Shown piece by piece: positions 35,960 to 48,700 of a stretch of 64,000 nt of DNA. Below the pieces are notes generated by a model. That model saw only the letters and a list, made by a program, of their open reading frames with translations, searched no databases and was not told the DNA's origin. The stretch is from Schistosoma mansoni (lineage: Eukaryota > Platyhelminthes > Trematoda > Strigeidida > Schistosomatidae): NCBI RefSeq assembly GCF_000237925.1, contig NW_017386009.1:806001-870000 (forward strand), written 5' to 3'. The position numbers and the translations under genes are program-made. Position 1 is the first letter of the stretch. Every line of letters begins with the position of its first letter.

Positions 35960-36745
35960 GTTCGCTTATATTACTGACTTACTCCTGTTACCCCTCATGG
36001 AGGAACATAGGCCGCACACTAGCATTCTCCATCCAATCCTGTCCTGGACAATCCTTTCCAGTTCTTTCCAGTTAACATTCATCCTTTTCATATGTGCTTC
36101 TATTTCCCGGTGTAATGTGTTCTTTGGCCTTCCTCTTTTCCGCTTCCCTTCACTATTCCAAGTTAGGGATTGCCTCGTGATGCAGTTTGGTGGTTTCCTC
36201 AATGTATGTCCGATCCACTTCCAACGTCTTTTTCTAATTTCCTCTTCCGCTGGAAGCTGGTTTGTCCTCTCCCATAAAAGGCTGTTGCTGATAGTATCCG
36301 TCCGGTGGATGTTGAGTATTTTGCTTAGACAACTGTTTATAAATACTTGTACCTTCCTAATGATGGTCGTAGTAGTTCTCCACATTTCAGCTCCGTACAG
36401 TAGAACTGACTGTCTTGACGTTCGTGTTGAAGATTCTCTTTTTAAAATTACTTTGCAGTTGTTTTGAGTTCCATATGTTCTTCAATTGTAGAAATGCTGC
36501 CCTTACTTTGCCAATCCTCGCCTTTACATCTGCATCAGATCCTCCTTGTTTATCAACGATGCTTCCCAGGTACGTGAATGCTTCCACCTCTTCCAGAGTT
36601 TTGCCATCAAGTGTGATTGGGTTGGTGTTCTCCGTGTTGTATTTCCGAATCTTGCTTTTTCCTTTGTGTATGTTGAGGCCTATTGATGCAGAGGCTGCTG
36701 CTACATTATTTGTCTTCGTCTGTACTTGTTCGTGTGTATTATAGG
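35960..36745 (-). mobile_element. SR2-like RTE LINE, C-terminal part
   Basis: The minus strand encodes the end of an SR2-type RTE protein: [30 protein letters not shown], then [46 protein letters not shown] and [15 protein letters not shown]. It is interrupted by at least one frame change near 36,390. The RT core is missing at the right end, so it is 5'-truncated. Confidence 0.8.
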
Positions 36746-36819
36746 AGGGCTAGGTCATCTCAGAAGTCCAAATCATCTAATTGATTTTGAGATGTCCATT
36801 ATATTAAATTGACAATAAG

Positions 36820-37022
36820 AATCTAACTAATATTATTCACATTCATATGTGAGATGTGTTACCCCCCATGATCTTATGATCAGTGTACCTTATTAAATAT
36901 CAAGCTCACTGGGTAACCCACCGTAGTGAACCCAGTGTATCGTCTGTAACAGTTTGATATTGCTTGTAAACTGGCATTCCTCATGTAAAAGACTGTTGTT
37001 TGAGAATAAATTATTATTATTA
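36820..37022 (+). mobile_element. Short CR1-like LINE 3' end with ATT-repeat tail
   Basis: It matches about 31,905-32,045 (both have GCATGCCTCATGTAA or a close variant, then TTTGAGAATAAATTA) and ends in (ATT)n. It is a severely 5'-truncated plus-strand copy sitting in the minus-strand CR1-like element. Confidence 0.6.
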
Positions 37023-37689
37023 CCTGGATAAAAGGGAATTCCGTATGCCAAGTGAAGAAAGTTTTAGCAGTTGGTATGAGACACTGTTGGAGGTCTGGCT
37101 AAAATCCAAGCACAGGATTGTCACGGACTGACTAACATCTATTCTCTGGGTAATTTGATCAAAAAGTCTCAGGTGGGTTGTGGAAATTGAGAGCTTGGTC
37201 ATAAACCTATCATGAGATGGGCTAATCAGGCTTTTAGAAAGTGAGTATGATAATGACTGTGTTGCGGATGACTACTTACATGATTCTTGACGGCTTGGAT
37301 ATCAAGATAATGGACCAATATTCAGCAATATTCCTGCGCGGTCTCATTTCGAATCCAGGGATGATAAGCGATATTTTACATATAAATGGATAGTCGCCAT
37401 AGCCCACAGGTAGGTTGAACAGTTTTAAATACGGTAATGAAAATTCTCTACTACCGTATTTCAAGAATGATGCAGGTTTCCCGTCAGGTTTACTGCCTCA
37501 TGACTTTTTCAGGGCATTTGTGACCTGTTTGTTGTTGGTGGATGTAAAATATATTGTGGATGGATGCTTAGATGTCAACATTGGGAGCCTATTGATGGAG
37601 TGATATCAAGGGATGAAAAGTTAAAATTAGATTCCCTTACTCATTATGGTTTTTGCTCGACATTACTTCCATTTTAATTCAGTGTGATA

Positions 37690-38200
37690 ATTACTCAGTG
37701 TAGTATTTGTTCCTTTTTCCAGTATAATATTTTATTTTGCATAAAATATGTTCTTGTATTCAATTGACATGAATTACGTTCAGCATGACATGCAGCATAT
37801 GATTTGTTATAACTGTAAGTATTTTTCACATATGTGATTTTACCCCAATTAATAATTAAAATGTGTGTAAGAACCAATATATAAATAAGTGTATTTTCGA
37901 CAAAGTCATTCTCATCGTGTTTTGAGGTCAGTAAATCTTCATTTGCACCAGTCTTCGTGTTCTTAATTTGGTGTCGTGAGAACTGCAGTGGTTTCTCGTT
38001 TTCGAGTATAAGTGATAAACGATTCAGACATAACAATTGGTGACGCAGTCATAACAGACGACCACCAGTCATAACATAGAGGTTTCAGTTTTTGTGTCAT
38101 GGCATCACAAGAAATGCAGGCTGAGCTGTTCACGAATATTATCGATTTTTTCGACAATGATACCGTTAACTATGAAGAATCGGGTTGTATTAGGGGAGTT
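37690..38200 (+). mobile_element. Possible LTR-element remnant: LTR end, primer site, gag start (fossil)
   Basis: ACAATTGGTGACGCAGTC (about 38,032-38,049) resembles an LTR border with primer site, and an ATG follows after about 50 bp (38,098). No partner LTR or pol is seen, so this is only a candidate short, old and broken piece lying within the minus-strand CR1-like element. Confidence 0.25.
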
Positions 38201-38955
38201 TAATTTCACGCGAGATTTGAAAGGCCGAAGTATTGATAAGTTCGAGTCTTTATTACCTAACGCTTTATTCTCCATAGTAATATGATGGATCATTTTTGTC
38301 AATAAATTTAAGTATACCCTCAAGCGCATATACATCATGGTGCATGTGGTAGTGGCGCTTCAATATTCTCATCTTTCTCTTAAAAGTCTTAAAATTAGTT
38401 TGGCCCCTATTAGTATTATAAATCACAATTAGAGCAGTTCAGTCAAGGCAATGCGTCAGATTGCGGTATCAGTCGAAAAATTCAGTTTCAATATTTTTAG
38501 TAGTGAAGCAAGATTCCCATAGTAAGCATCGAGTAAGAATTTCAGTGCGCTTTCAGGTTTGTTGATCAAACTGCCTGCTCTGGTACACCGTTGCAGCTTT
38601 AGAGTTCTATATTACAATGTTTGGAGAATGAATAATGCTGAATATGACCCTACGATCACTCATGGAAAATTCATGGCTGCCGTACACTAAGATAGAGTCG
38701 ATGTTGATTGGTAATATTAAATCAAGTATATTATTCCTCTTAGACGGCTTTTGGACATAAATGACATACACAAAGTTCTTTCGTTTCAACTAGCCCGTTT
38801 TTAATGATCTTTTACTAAAGTCGAATTCCATCTAATGTTATACAGATTAAAATCACCTCAAACGGTATCAAATATATGAGGTTAGTAAGAAACAAAGAAA
38901 AATATGTTTGACAAAAATTTGTCAAGGTTAGTATCACAGTAGATATCACGAGGTT

Positions 38956-38985
38956 GTAATAGTATATATATATATATACTATTAC
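38956..38985. repeat. Perfect 30-bp palindrome with TA core
   Basis: GTAATAG followed by a TA run and CTATTAC equals its own reverse complement over 30 bp. It lies within the decayed CR1-like element. It is most likely a microsatellite flanked by chance symmetry. Confidence 0.7.
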
Positions 38986-40879
38986 AGAAGAAAACTGGCC
39001 CAAATCTAGATTAAGTTTGCAACACGATAGGCTGACTAGTCCAACCTTGAGGCTAGAATTATGTGAGTTGAGGAGAGACTAACTGCCATGTGAAGAGACA
39101 CGAATACCATTCTTTCGACTGATTGGTTGACATGCTTGCATCGTAAAGAGAGAGGAGGAGATTCGCGGAAGACCACTCTTCTTTCTCAACCCCGGTTCTT
39201 ATCCAGATTTTGTTCCTAATCACGTTATTGCATAAAGTTGCAGGTATTACTAGATAGCTAACAGGACCACAACGTAAAAACAATTAAAAATATTCAGTTA
39301 TGTCCAAAACTGGTTAGTAGTGTAGGAAAAGAATGTAGCAAATGTTACGTTTAAATCACTTTGGAACAAAAGGGGTATGATAGTGAATCATACATCATAC
39401 GAGAGTTTATGGTTTGTAGAATAAACTAGCGACAGAAATTAATGCTGGTATTTAAAAAGTTTTGAATTACGTGAAAGATGTTTTTGAAAATAGCTTCCAT
39501 TTCGTGTCTTGGCTTCTTTGTTTCTCTGTTTACATCAGTTGTTTGTTCTGTATGTAAATCTCACTAATAGATAATTTTGAGATCCATAATTTACGGTAAC
39601 CCGTGTGGAGTCGTGTATAGCACTAAAACATTCATTCTCAAATTTACGTGCTTGAATGTACGAATGGATATAGATAATCGTACCACATCTTATTCCATGG
39701 CGTCTATCGCATCGAAAGTAAACGTAGTTACCTACGTTAATGGAGTCTTAAAACACTGATGATTTGCACCACGTTGCACCAAGTACGACGCTTGGATTTG
39801 CAAGAAGTAAAAGTGTTTTAAGGTGGCTAGTTTTGTTGGAGAGAGAGCAGGCATTGAATGAAAGAATAAGAAACTGAGAAGCATCATGGATAAGCAGGTT
39901 TGAGAATAGATCATAAGTAGTAATTCTGTTAATGCTCATAGGATTGCCTAGTGTAAGAATAGTGTTTTGAGGGGAAGGAAATTGGGTAACCTTGTCGTCA
40001 TTTGTAATATATTTATCATTGCTGGCAGAGAAACCGTTGGAAGCTCAATAGAACTTGCCCGGTTGTTATTGACTCTAACTTCTGATAGAGGTATGGTGTA
40101 CATCTTAGGAGCCGGACCAAGATGGCTATCAGGTCTATGTATGAGACTAAGTGGCCGTTTATAATTCAAATTACTTTTTACATCCGATGTATATGTAACA
40201 TGTTCCAGACATTTATTTTCAAGGTTTATGGTTAGTTTTAGATCATTTTAATTTGGAGGGGGTCGAGTGTTATTAAGCATACTTCCAGTGGTTTGCAAGC
40301 TTAGAATATATCAATGTCTTGTGGATGTTCAGTTATGCGATTATTGCAACTATTTTATCCGTTACTCGTTGGAAAGTTCTGCAACTTGATATTGCGCAAA
40401 CTGGAATTGGAACTGGATTATCTGATTCGTTGTCAGGACATCTATTTATGGTCAGATCTGCATCGAAATTTTTGGAAGAATGGACAACATTTACATTGGG
40501 GTTACTTTCTTCTGGGTTCTGAATTTTAAGAGAATCAGGAGAGTTTATCGGCGGTGGCATACTTGTGAAGTCGCAAGTTTTCTCGGAATCAAACTCAGTT
40601 TTATGACTTTCAAGGTTACGATTCGTTTGGGACTTTGACGCTGGTGATCCGTAACTAGCTCTTTCTGCTTTGCGCTGGTACAGTGTTATCTGGGCGAATC
40701 TTAATGTCCCTGTAAATCTGTTTCTATCTGATTGCATTGAAGGAAGAAACTCACTGGCGTCTACAGATATGTTGAATTTGATCGGGATCGGTGAGTGCAT
40801 GCCAGGGTGACTTCTTTCTAATCTTGTGCATACAGATGGTACATGTATCATGCTGGTTGCTTTAAGTAGCTTAGACTTG

Positions 40880-43800
40880 ATACTTTATTGGGCATATGTG
40901 TCGGGTATGTTAAACACGACTACATTTCAGGATCGTCTTATTCTTTCTGATACTTGAGGATTGGATCAAGTGGAAGAATGCCCTGACAGAGTTAAAAACT
41001 CGAAAGCTAAACGGCGAAGCGAACCTTACGATTAAGGGTTTTCAGGTAGTCAGGTCTTGGAAGCCAATGCTTCCGAGACCTGTGTGGGTAGAACGTATGT
41101 TTCCAAAAACACCTTAAGTGTGTGTTACACGAATGCCCGTAGTCTTTGAAATAAGATGTCTGAGCTAAGTTTGACGGTGGACGAATTAAATCCCGATATA
41201 ATTGTTATCACCGAAACTTGGCTCACTGTAGATATAGACTGTTCTCCCATCATTTCAGGCTATATCTGTATCAGAAGTGATAGAGTTATAAGTCGCAGGG
41301 GAGTAGGCATAATATTATATGTTAGGGACCACTTTCGCATACACTCGATCATATCGGAGGCGCATGTAAGTGGTACGTGTGAGGTAGTATGTTGTACAAT
41401 TAGGTCTAGAAACGGGTTAGTGACTATAGGAGGAATATATCGTAGTCCGTGTTGTCTTGCTGACGACTTTATCCTAAGACACGTTTGTTCTTGGAGTAAG
41501 GCAGAATGTTGTCTCATCGTTGGAGACTTCAACGCACCCCATATCAATTGGATAGAGCTCACAGCTCCAGGTGGGGGTTTCAATGGCGTCTTTCTATCAT
41601 CAGCTATTCAATGTGCACTTGTACAATGTATCGTAAAGCCGACACATATGGACTTGGAACATAATCCGTCATTGATAGACCTTGTCCTCACACACCACTG
41701 TGAAGATGTCGTCGACATTCAACACCCTCCCCCACTGGTGAATAGTGACCATGTCGTACTTTCCTTTAAGTTCCGGATACATGGTATAGAATTTGCATCT
41801 GCTCCACTCCGTCCTAATATCTGGAGAGCTAATATTCCGGCAATCAGGGACTATGCTATCTTAATTGACTGGTCGGTCGATGCTGATGGATCGATTGATG
41901 ATGCGTGGAATAGGGTTAAGTCTACGTTCGAATCCGTAACTCAACCGTTTACCCCATGGTCAGCACGTAAGCTATCACATTGCCCTCCATGGATTAATAA
42001 GGAAACCCGGAAGCTGTTGAAGCGTAGGAAACACTTCTGGGACTTATTCTTGTCAACAGGCCAAGCATCATTTAAGTGCGAATATAAAAATCCGGAATAT
42101 ATGTAAAAAGACCATAGCTAAATCCCGCACGGCTTACGAACGACAGTTGGCATACGATAGCCGTACCTGTCCGAGGCGACTGTTTTCGTACGTTAAAAGG
42201 CGGACGAAACGTAGTGATGGTATCCCCTCGTTACTGTTGAGCAAAAATTCAGCTTTATTGGCTGAATCTGACCTAGCGAAAGTTGAGACGTTTGCTAACT
42301 ATTTCAGTGAAGTCTATTCTACGTGTAGTGTTACAACTACTTGTCCCGTTGACAATGAGATACCGGCCATAGGACCTTTACACGTGACAGAGGATATTGT
42401 TCTTCCTTTGATAACTAACCTAAAACCTTGTAAGATACCGGGCCCCGATGGGTTACACCCACGTTTGCTGTCATCGCTTGCGGACATTATCTGAAGACCG
42501 CTCGCGACGCTCTTCTACATGTCCCTTTCACTCGCTCAATTACCTAGAGACTGGAAAGACGCCATAGTTAGTCCTATATTTAAGGATGGTCAGAGACGGA
42601 TCGTATCTAACTACCGGCCTGTTAGCCTGACCAGCATAGTAGTTAAGTTACTTGAAAAGATAATTCGGGTTAAGTTACTGAGTCACATAGATTCGTATAA
42701 TCTGTTAACTTCCGAGCAACTTGGGTTTCGTAACAAGCGTTCATGCTTAACTAACTTACTTATTGCGATAGAGGATTGGACAGCAGCCCTAAATAACGAC
42801 CTGTCTGTTGACGTGATATTCATAGATTTTAGCAAAGCGTTTGACAAGGTTTCACACTTAGGTCTTATGCAGAAGCTCTCGAGCTTTGGAATAACAGGTG
42901 CTATACAGGAATGGATAGGAAGCTTCTTATGTGACCGCAGACAGAGAGTGAGGGTCAATGTAACACTATCCGAATGGAAACCGGTCAAAAGTGGTGTACC
43001 CCAAGGCACCATCTTAGGCCCTTTACTTTTCCTTCTGTATGTTAATGAATTATCTTTATTACTTAAGTCGTCGACATTATTGTTCGCGGATGATGTTAAA
43101 ATCTGGAGAACAATAAGAAATGAGGCTGATCGTTGTCACCTGCAAGCTGATTTAGACGAATCAGTTAGATGAGTTCATGATTAAGACTTGGCAATTAATT
43201 CCAGGAAGAGCATGCTCATGCACATCGGGCACGGTAATAGTTACTATTATACCATTAATGGTGCATCTCTTCCGCGCGTTTAAGAACATAAAAATTTATG
43301 AGTAATAATAAGCCATGACTTAAAAACAATTACGTACTGCAATGCGGCTGCTTCCAAAGGTTATCGTGCGCTATGGTCACTTCGCCGAGCATTTAAATGC
43401 CTTGACGAGATGTTTCGAATTTTATATCCCACTTATGTAAGGCCACACTTAGAATACTGTATCCAAGCAGCTAGCCCATGTCTGATACAGGATACTAAAT
43501 CACTTGAGCGTGTCCATCGTGTGGGGACAAAATTAGTAAAGGATCTTTCTGAACTCCCTTACGATGAGCGTTTGAAACGTCTAAACCTTCTCTCCTTATC
43601 GTAGGACACGAGGTGACCTTATACTGGCATTTCGTATCTTTATGATTTGGGTGTTAATATGTCTTATCTTTTTGCTCCCTCCAGCACTAATAATCTCCGG
43701 GGTCATAGCAAGAAGGTGACAATTCTCTCGGCTGGGCCATGGTTTTTCAAGGGCAAAGCTTAAGGTCTGGTCATTTTCTGAATGGCGGTTACACTTTCAC
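40880..43800 (+). mobile_element. CR1-like LINE with endonuclease and RT, nearly full ORF2
   Basis: The end of ORF1 (40,900-41,090) is followed by the endonuclease: ITETWL (41,200), GDFNAPHINW (41,525), IDLVLTHH and NSDHVVLSFKF (41,740). Then come the linker (WINKETRKLLKRRKHFWDLF), RT start PGPDGLHPRLL (42,440), SNYRPVSLTS (42,610), IDFSKAFDKVSH (42,825), SGVPQGTILGPLLFLLY (42,980), the catalytic LFADDVKIW (43,080) and the C-terminus through ERVHRVGTKLVKDLSELPY (43,510). Frame breaks occur near 42,105, 42,494, 43,172 and 43,604. CR1 clade is supported by the FADD box and motif order. It stands head to head with the minus-strand copy that ends at 40,851. Confidence 0.85.
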
Positions 43801-44940
43801 CGTTAATAACTGACTTATTTTAACCTTAAGTTACAGTAGAAATGTCACAAGACCCTTGCCTCTCCATTGTAAAAATGCCCTTTTACTACTTAAAAAGTCA
43901 AAAGATCCTCTAGTTCTGTCAAACAAAGTTTGAGGATTAGCAGCTGTTTAGCTTTCGTTTCTTAGAACGGCAACCCGAATTGTAAGTTTGACATGCTACA
44001 GATGAATCCTGCTTGACGATAATCAAGATCCTTATGTTTAGAAAAGCTGGAATATTGATTAACAGGATGAAAAACGTGCAAAAATCTTGGTGTACCGCTT
44101 ATTTTGTTTTAGTGGACAGTTGAACTACCAACTTGCTATTTCAAAAAACAGCCATTAGTATTTTTCGTGGCTTTGTGTATCGTTTCGTATTAAAGCGCTT
44201 ACATTTGCAAATATCAAAGTAATGGATGCACCGGATATACGTTGAAATCTATGCTCTGCATTACAGAATACATACATGTGACCAGAGGTACGTTACTGCA
44301 ACATATGAACTGCCGTTTGTATATTTTTTTTGGGTTTTAAATATTATATATATTAGCTGGTAAATAAAACCTTAAAATTCGGTTGAAATTTTAAAAATTA
44401 AGTTTTGTAATTTTCTTACCAATTTGGTGGTGGCCTTTGTACTACTTCAACAGACGTGTTTCGGGACATCATGAGATGGTGTGACTTGCATAGTTATCCT
44501 TATTTACAACATTACGTCAGGATCCTAGTCATATCAGTGTTTAAGAGTTACGAAAGTATGCTTCATTAGACCTAGTCCTCAATTTGATAATGCCAAAGCT
44601 GCCACCAACCTATGCAGTTTCGTTCAGTTTCTTCCCTCATAAGTTTTAAATAAGTTGCTTTACAAATATATCCAGTGAGCCTTCAGGTAGCATACTAAGT
44701 TCCTAGCACAGATAAATGTGTGAGTCGTACATTGAAAGCCACCTCGTAACGGGTAGAATTAAGGATACATCGCTGTTGGGTCAGTAAGGGAAACCTAATA
44801 GGAGGATTGGGATGAAAACCATAGAAGTAAATATATTTCCGACACATTCCACAAGTCTGGTACAGACGTAGTTTCACTGCTGTCTGACATTTGGTTCTGT
44901 CTGTCGTCGTTCTCATAACCGTTGTAAACATTTGTCATTT
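43801..44940. other. No gene recognised
   Basis: AT-rich stretch of about 1.1 kb between LINE copies. No convincing frame, splice-bounded exon or repeat was seen. Confidence 0.3.
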
Positions 44941-45760
44941 GAATACATAAACATTGGTACAAAAGGACACCAAGATATATATGCGCTTCACGACAGCGAG
45001 GTAGAGAGGTAGAGCATGTAAAGTGCGTGTAATAAAAAGGAACAACAATGATCAGAAATTAGTGTGTGAGTGGAATAATAGTAATAATAGGACAGTTCGT
45101 TTAGTAGGAATACACAGGAAGAGTTCTTTCAGTTACGTCTACTATCATGAAGAAAGTGAAAGAATGCTACACCAGGATCGCCACGGGTTTCTATCCTGAA
45201 CCATGTCTGGTGTCGTCTTTAGTCGCTGTTGTGCCATCTCTAGGACCCCAATCAAGGAGTTGTGAAGGACCAACAGAAACCAGTCCTGTATAGCTTCCAT
45301 ACCACGACACGGTTTCATGCACCGACCACCTCCGCTTTCTCCAACCACTCCCAGCGTCCGCAAATAATGCACGACGTGGAGTTCTTAATAACGACATTCG
45401 TGAGATATGTTCAAGCCACCAAAGTCAGTGCTCAAGATAGTAACACCAATTGAATTATCACCACTGCCCGAACACACTATGACAAACCTCTGCAATACTA
45501 GCATGGTGTTGCCACCGGGTGTCAGCAATCCTTCGGCGACAACGATGATCAAACACAGAGAGTCGTCTAACATCCTCAACTCGAAGGGACCAGGCTTCAC
45601 AAGGATAGAGCGAAATTGCTCTCACCGAGGCGTTGTAGATACGGTCTTGTACAGCTAGACTAATATCACGAAGGCACCAATGATGGCCCAGATTGGCGTT
45701 AATCATTCTGGCTTTGACTACCCATGAATTGATCTGATCACTCACGCCACCACCAGCACT
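44941..45760 (-). mobile_element. RTE-like LINE, family B, C-terminal half and 3' tail
   Basis: The minus strand encodes SDQINSWVVKARMINANLGHHW, IYNASVRAISLYPCEAWSLR, DVRRLSVFDHRC (45,745-45,458) and, in other frames further on, RRALFADAGSGW and VGPSQLLDWGPRD. At least two frame changes are present. The 3' end (44,985-44,941) reads GCGCATATATATC...TTGGT...TTTGTACCAATG...TATGTATTC, the same tail as the SINE family described below. Confidence 0.7.
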
Positions 45761-45794
45761 TACAGTTATCCAGATACACGAACTCGACCACTCA

Positions 45795-46990
45795 GTCAGC
45801 TACAACGTAGGACCAGGACACATGCATCGGTCCAAGTTGCCATACCTCGTTAGCACAACAAGATGAACACCGGATTCATAGAAGTAATTAATTTAGTGGT
45901 GATAGTATATAAAAGGTATATAAGGATATAGTATAGGAAGGAAGAACGTTATGAAGCAATTTTAATCTCAAGGTTTAAGGGAAGATAAAGAGTGTATACA
46001 CCTACGCCATTGTGATCGATTCTGAACCATGTTACCTAGAGTCTCCAACCATTGGTTACGATAGTCACGCGGACCCCAACCAGGTAGTCTGCATCTGCCA
46101 ACATGGCTAAGACCACAAGTTAGTGACTTCAAGCAGTGATGCCACGTTTTGATTTGGCCACCCCTAATTCTTTTCCAACCATTCCTAATACTAGTCAGCA
46201 TAGCTCGTCGTGGTAATCGGTGTTCAGGCATACGTAACACGTGGCCTAACCATCAGTCGATGAAGATTCACAACCTCATCAACTGATTTACCATCATTTC
46301 CTAATACCCTGCATCGAACCTCACTATTACTTCCTCGGTGATCCCAGTAGATGCGAGCAATATTTCTAAGGCATCCGTGATCAAATACTAGTAACTTACG
46401 AGTATCTTCTACTCTTAATGGCCATGTTTCACATCCGTAAAGTGGAACAGAGCGAACTGCTGCGCAGTATACTCGTCCCTTAATTGATAGACGGATATCT
46501 CGTCTTCGCCATAGGTGACGTAAGTTGACAAAAGCCAAACGAGCTTTTTGAATCCGTGCTGAGATTTCGTCAGACACCAACCCATTAGGGCTGATCAGAC
46601 TTCTGAGATAAGTGAAGTTGTCGACACGTTCGACTACTTCACTCCCTATCCTTAGTTCAGGTGTTGACGCAGGCCAGTCCTGAAGTAACAATTTACATTT
46701 GGATGGGGAGAAACGCATCCCAAACATCCTGGCATTATTACTCAGTGCTAACAGAAGACTCTGCATTTTGTCAGCGTCTTCACCAAACAGGACTATGTCA
46801 TCTGCGTATTCTAAGTCGCTTAGTGGACCCCTTGGTAGATCAATTCCTGAAAATTCAGTTGAAGAGAGTGTTATTTCCAGCAATAGGTCTATAATGAAGT
46901 TAAACAAAAATGGGGATAGTGGACAACCTTGTCGGATACCACTTGAGGTTGTAAATTCAGTCGACAGTTCGTCATAAGCTCTCGCTCGAC
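45795..46990 (-). mobile_element. RTE-like LINE, family A, 5'-truncated
   Basis: Same family as 15,106-16,326. It has SGIRQGCPLSPFLFNFIID (46,950), LEYADDIVLFGEDADKM (catalytic YADD), CKLLLQDWPAST, YCAAVRSVPLYGCETW, then after a frame change near 46,250 MLRMPEHRLPRRAM and CGLSHVGRCRLPGWGPRD. The tail near 45,795 contains the CAGTCAGC-type repeat. It is more diverged from the duplicated pair than they are from each other. Confidence 0.8.
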
Positions 46991-47029
46991 TGGTACTGTT
47001 CGGAACTCGACCACTATCCGCTCACCACC

Positions 47030-47640
47030 CAGAGTGCAGGTTCAGGGTTCTGCCAGTCTTGTAAAAGTACTTTGCAATTGGAAGGTGCAAAGCACATGCA
47101 CTAACTACAGACATTGATTGCCAACTAAGTGCGAATTACACGACTTGGGTATCATCGCACAGTAAGACAATATCATCCGCATACTCACGGTCGAAAAGTC
47201 TTCTCTAGGCAACAGATACAGCGGCTAGAGACGTTATCAGATATGGCTCAGAATAGAAGCCAGTGGCGATCCTGCTGCAACCTTCTTTTACTTTCTACAT
47301 AAAGAGTGGTTCTAACTTTCTTAACTGAAAGAGTCTTCTGGTTGTACATTTCAGTCCGCCTTATCTTTTCATCCCTTCTCTTCCTACTTTCATTATTTTG
47401 TGTGGCGCATATGTATCTGGTGCCCTTTTGTATCAATATGTGTTTAAATAAATAAATAAATAAAGGCAACAGATCCATGCCACCATTACCTACATCCATC
47501 AGAGCTGTTTCCAAAACGTCATCGATGACAAAGTTGAGAAAGAATGGTGGAGTTGGGCAATCCTGTCTAACCCCTTTGCCTGAATAGAATAATGGAGAAA
47601 GGTGGTTGTATGCTCTCACTCTACCTGTAGTGTTAGCATG
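47030..47640 (-). mobile_element. RTE-like LINE family B RT fragment, interrupted
   Basis: Minus-strand RT pieces GKGVRQDCPTPPFFLNFVID (47,580) and MDVGNGGMDLLP (47,500) continue, after a foreign insert, near 47,210 with REDFSTVSMRMIL, a decayed version of the EYADDIVLL block. The insertion at 47,218-47,463 splits it. Confidence 0.65.
47218..47463 (+). mobile_element. Short LINE family B 3' end inserted in a related LINE
   Basis: It is flanked by an 11-bp target-site duplication AGGCAACAGAT (47,207-47,217 and 47,464-47,474). The plus strand still reads LRIEASGDPAATF, which is the LINE-B terminus shifted in frame, followed by a 3' UTR ending GGCGCATATGTATCTGGTGC...GTGTTTAAATAAATAAATAAA. It fixes the exact 3' tail of LINE family B. 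Confidence 0.7.
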
Positions 47641-47879
47641 TAGGTGTAGATAGTTGTAAACATACGTTTCATTTATTTTAGTTTATTTGCGTATTAGGTA
47701 AATGATTTAGTACATTATGGCTTTGGAAGCCCACCAAACCAAGTAGAACAGCGACAGAAAAGAATAGTCTAGAGTAAGGTCAAACAACTAATAAGCGGAT
47801 GGGTAATAGGGTCTGAAGTCAAAATAAGCAAGCAGTGAAGATGGATTTCTTTGAGTTAAGAAGTCTGATCTTTATGACA

Positions 47880-48060
47880 CCTACAGCCGGAAGCTACTGT
47901 TGGGTTGCCAGCGACTTTTACTCTAAGACATGTCTGGTAACATCTCGAACCACAGTTGAATGATCCACAGAACTCCTACGATGGGGCTGTGGTGAGTCGG
48001 TAAGTGCTAGTTTCACGCGGTCATCATTCCGCGATGTCATGTCATAAACTGACTATTATA
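47880..48060 (-). mobile_element. RTE-like LINE family B remnant
   Basis: GGGTTGCCAGCGAC followed by AGACATGTCTGGTAACATCTC parallels 45,186-45,220 of the family B copy. It is strongly diverged. An (AT)n run (48,067-48,084) follows it. Confidence 0.4.
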
Positions 48061-48084
48061 CTTTTTACATATATATATATATAT

Positions 48085-48505
48085 GCGGGGTACTGCCCGG
48101 GTGCCCAAACTGAAGCAGGTGGTTTTCTTAGGGGGCTACTCCCCGAGCCTTTGACCTAGATGTCAAGTCCTCAAGGCAGGGGAGCAACGTCGAGATGCAG
48201 TTTCATGGTAGCCGGTAACCAAAAGTAGGTTCATACGCCATTTGTTTCTTCAGGATCCTGGAGCTCGTTTGCACCATTGGTTTGGAATCAGAGTTTTTTA
48301 ACTCACCTAGGTGGTTCCTCCACATCCACCAACCCGGTGAAAGAACTGGACATTCACTTTTCGTCCTCTCAATTTCGTAAACAACACCCCGCCGCAAGAA
48401 GGTAGTGAGTAGGACTTCCCTGTCAGTGGCTGTATACACGTCATGCGAGAGCATTTTGAGAAGGAGAGCTAACTCTCCTCACCCTCGGTCGTACCAAGGC
48501 GTTTG
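48085..48505 (-). repeat. SINE family S copy (tail-less, diverged)
   Basis: It aligns along most of its length with the reference copies at 53,321-53,846 and 59,622-60,141, including GTGGTTTTCTTAGGGGGC, GGTAGCCGGT.ACCAA and CATTCACTTTTCGTCCTCTC. It is more diverged than those two and lacks the 3' tail. Its opposite end stops near GGCGTTTGGGGATAG. Confidence 0.7.
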
Positions 48506-48509
48506 GGGA

Positions 48510-48700
48510 TAGCCGGTGTTTTAAGTTGGTAGTAGTGACTGATTTGAACAACCTCAACACTGCTTACATGTTACATGTGAAGCAGTCATCGAGCGTCTTC
48601 CGACCAAAGGGGTTAGGTTTCACAGACTTAAAGCAAAACTGTTCTCGTCGATGAGTTTCTTATTTTACCCTTTACAGTGGACTAACGTCGCGGAACCTCT
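48510..48700 (-). mobile_element. RTE-like LINE remnant
   Basis: It resembles the family B copy around 45,570-45,640: a GGTTTCACAGACTTAAAGC versus GGCTTCACAAGGATAGAGC type of match, followed by a TCTCGTCGATG versus TCTCACCGAGG type of match. Only a short diverged piece remains. Confidence 0.35.

Larger units (their letters stand above)
37020..40851 (-). mobile_element. Decayed CR1-like LINE with ORF1, endonuclease and RT parts
   Basis: On the minus strand from right to left: a 172-codon frame (40,851-40,333) in the ORF1 position; the endonuclease start at about 39,870 (NACSLSNKTSHLKTLLLLAN); the endonuclease end at about 38,745-38,615 (NNILDLILP, SMSDRRVIFS, where the catalytic His of SDH is replaced by Arg); RT pieces at 37,350 (GFEMRPRRNIAEYW) and 37,110 (CLDFSQTSNSVSYQLL). 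Many stops and at least two later insertions break it. ORF1 identity rests on position only. Confidence 0.6.
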
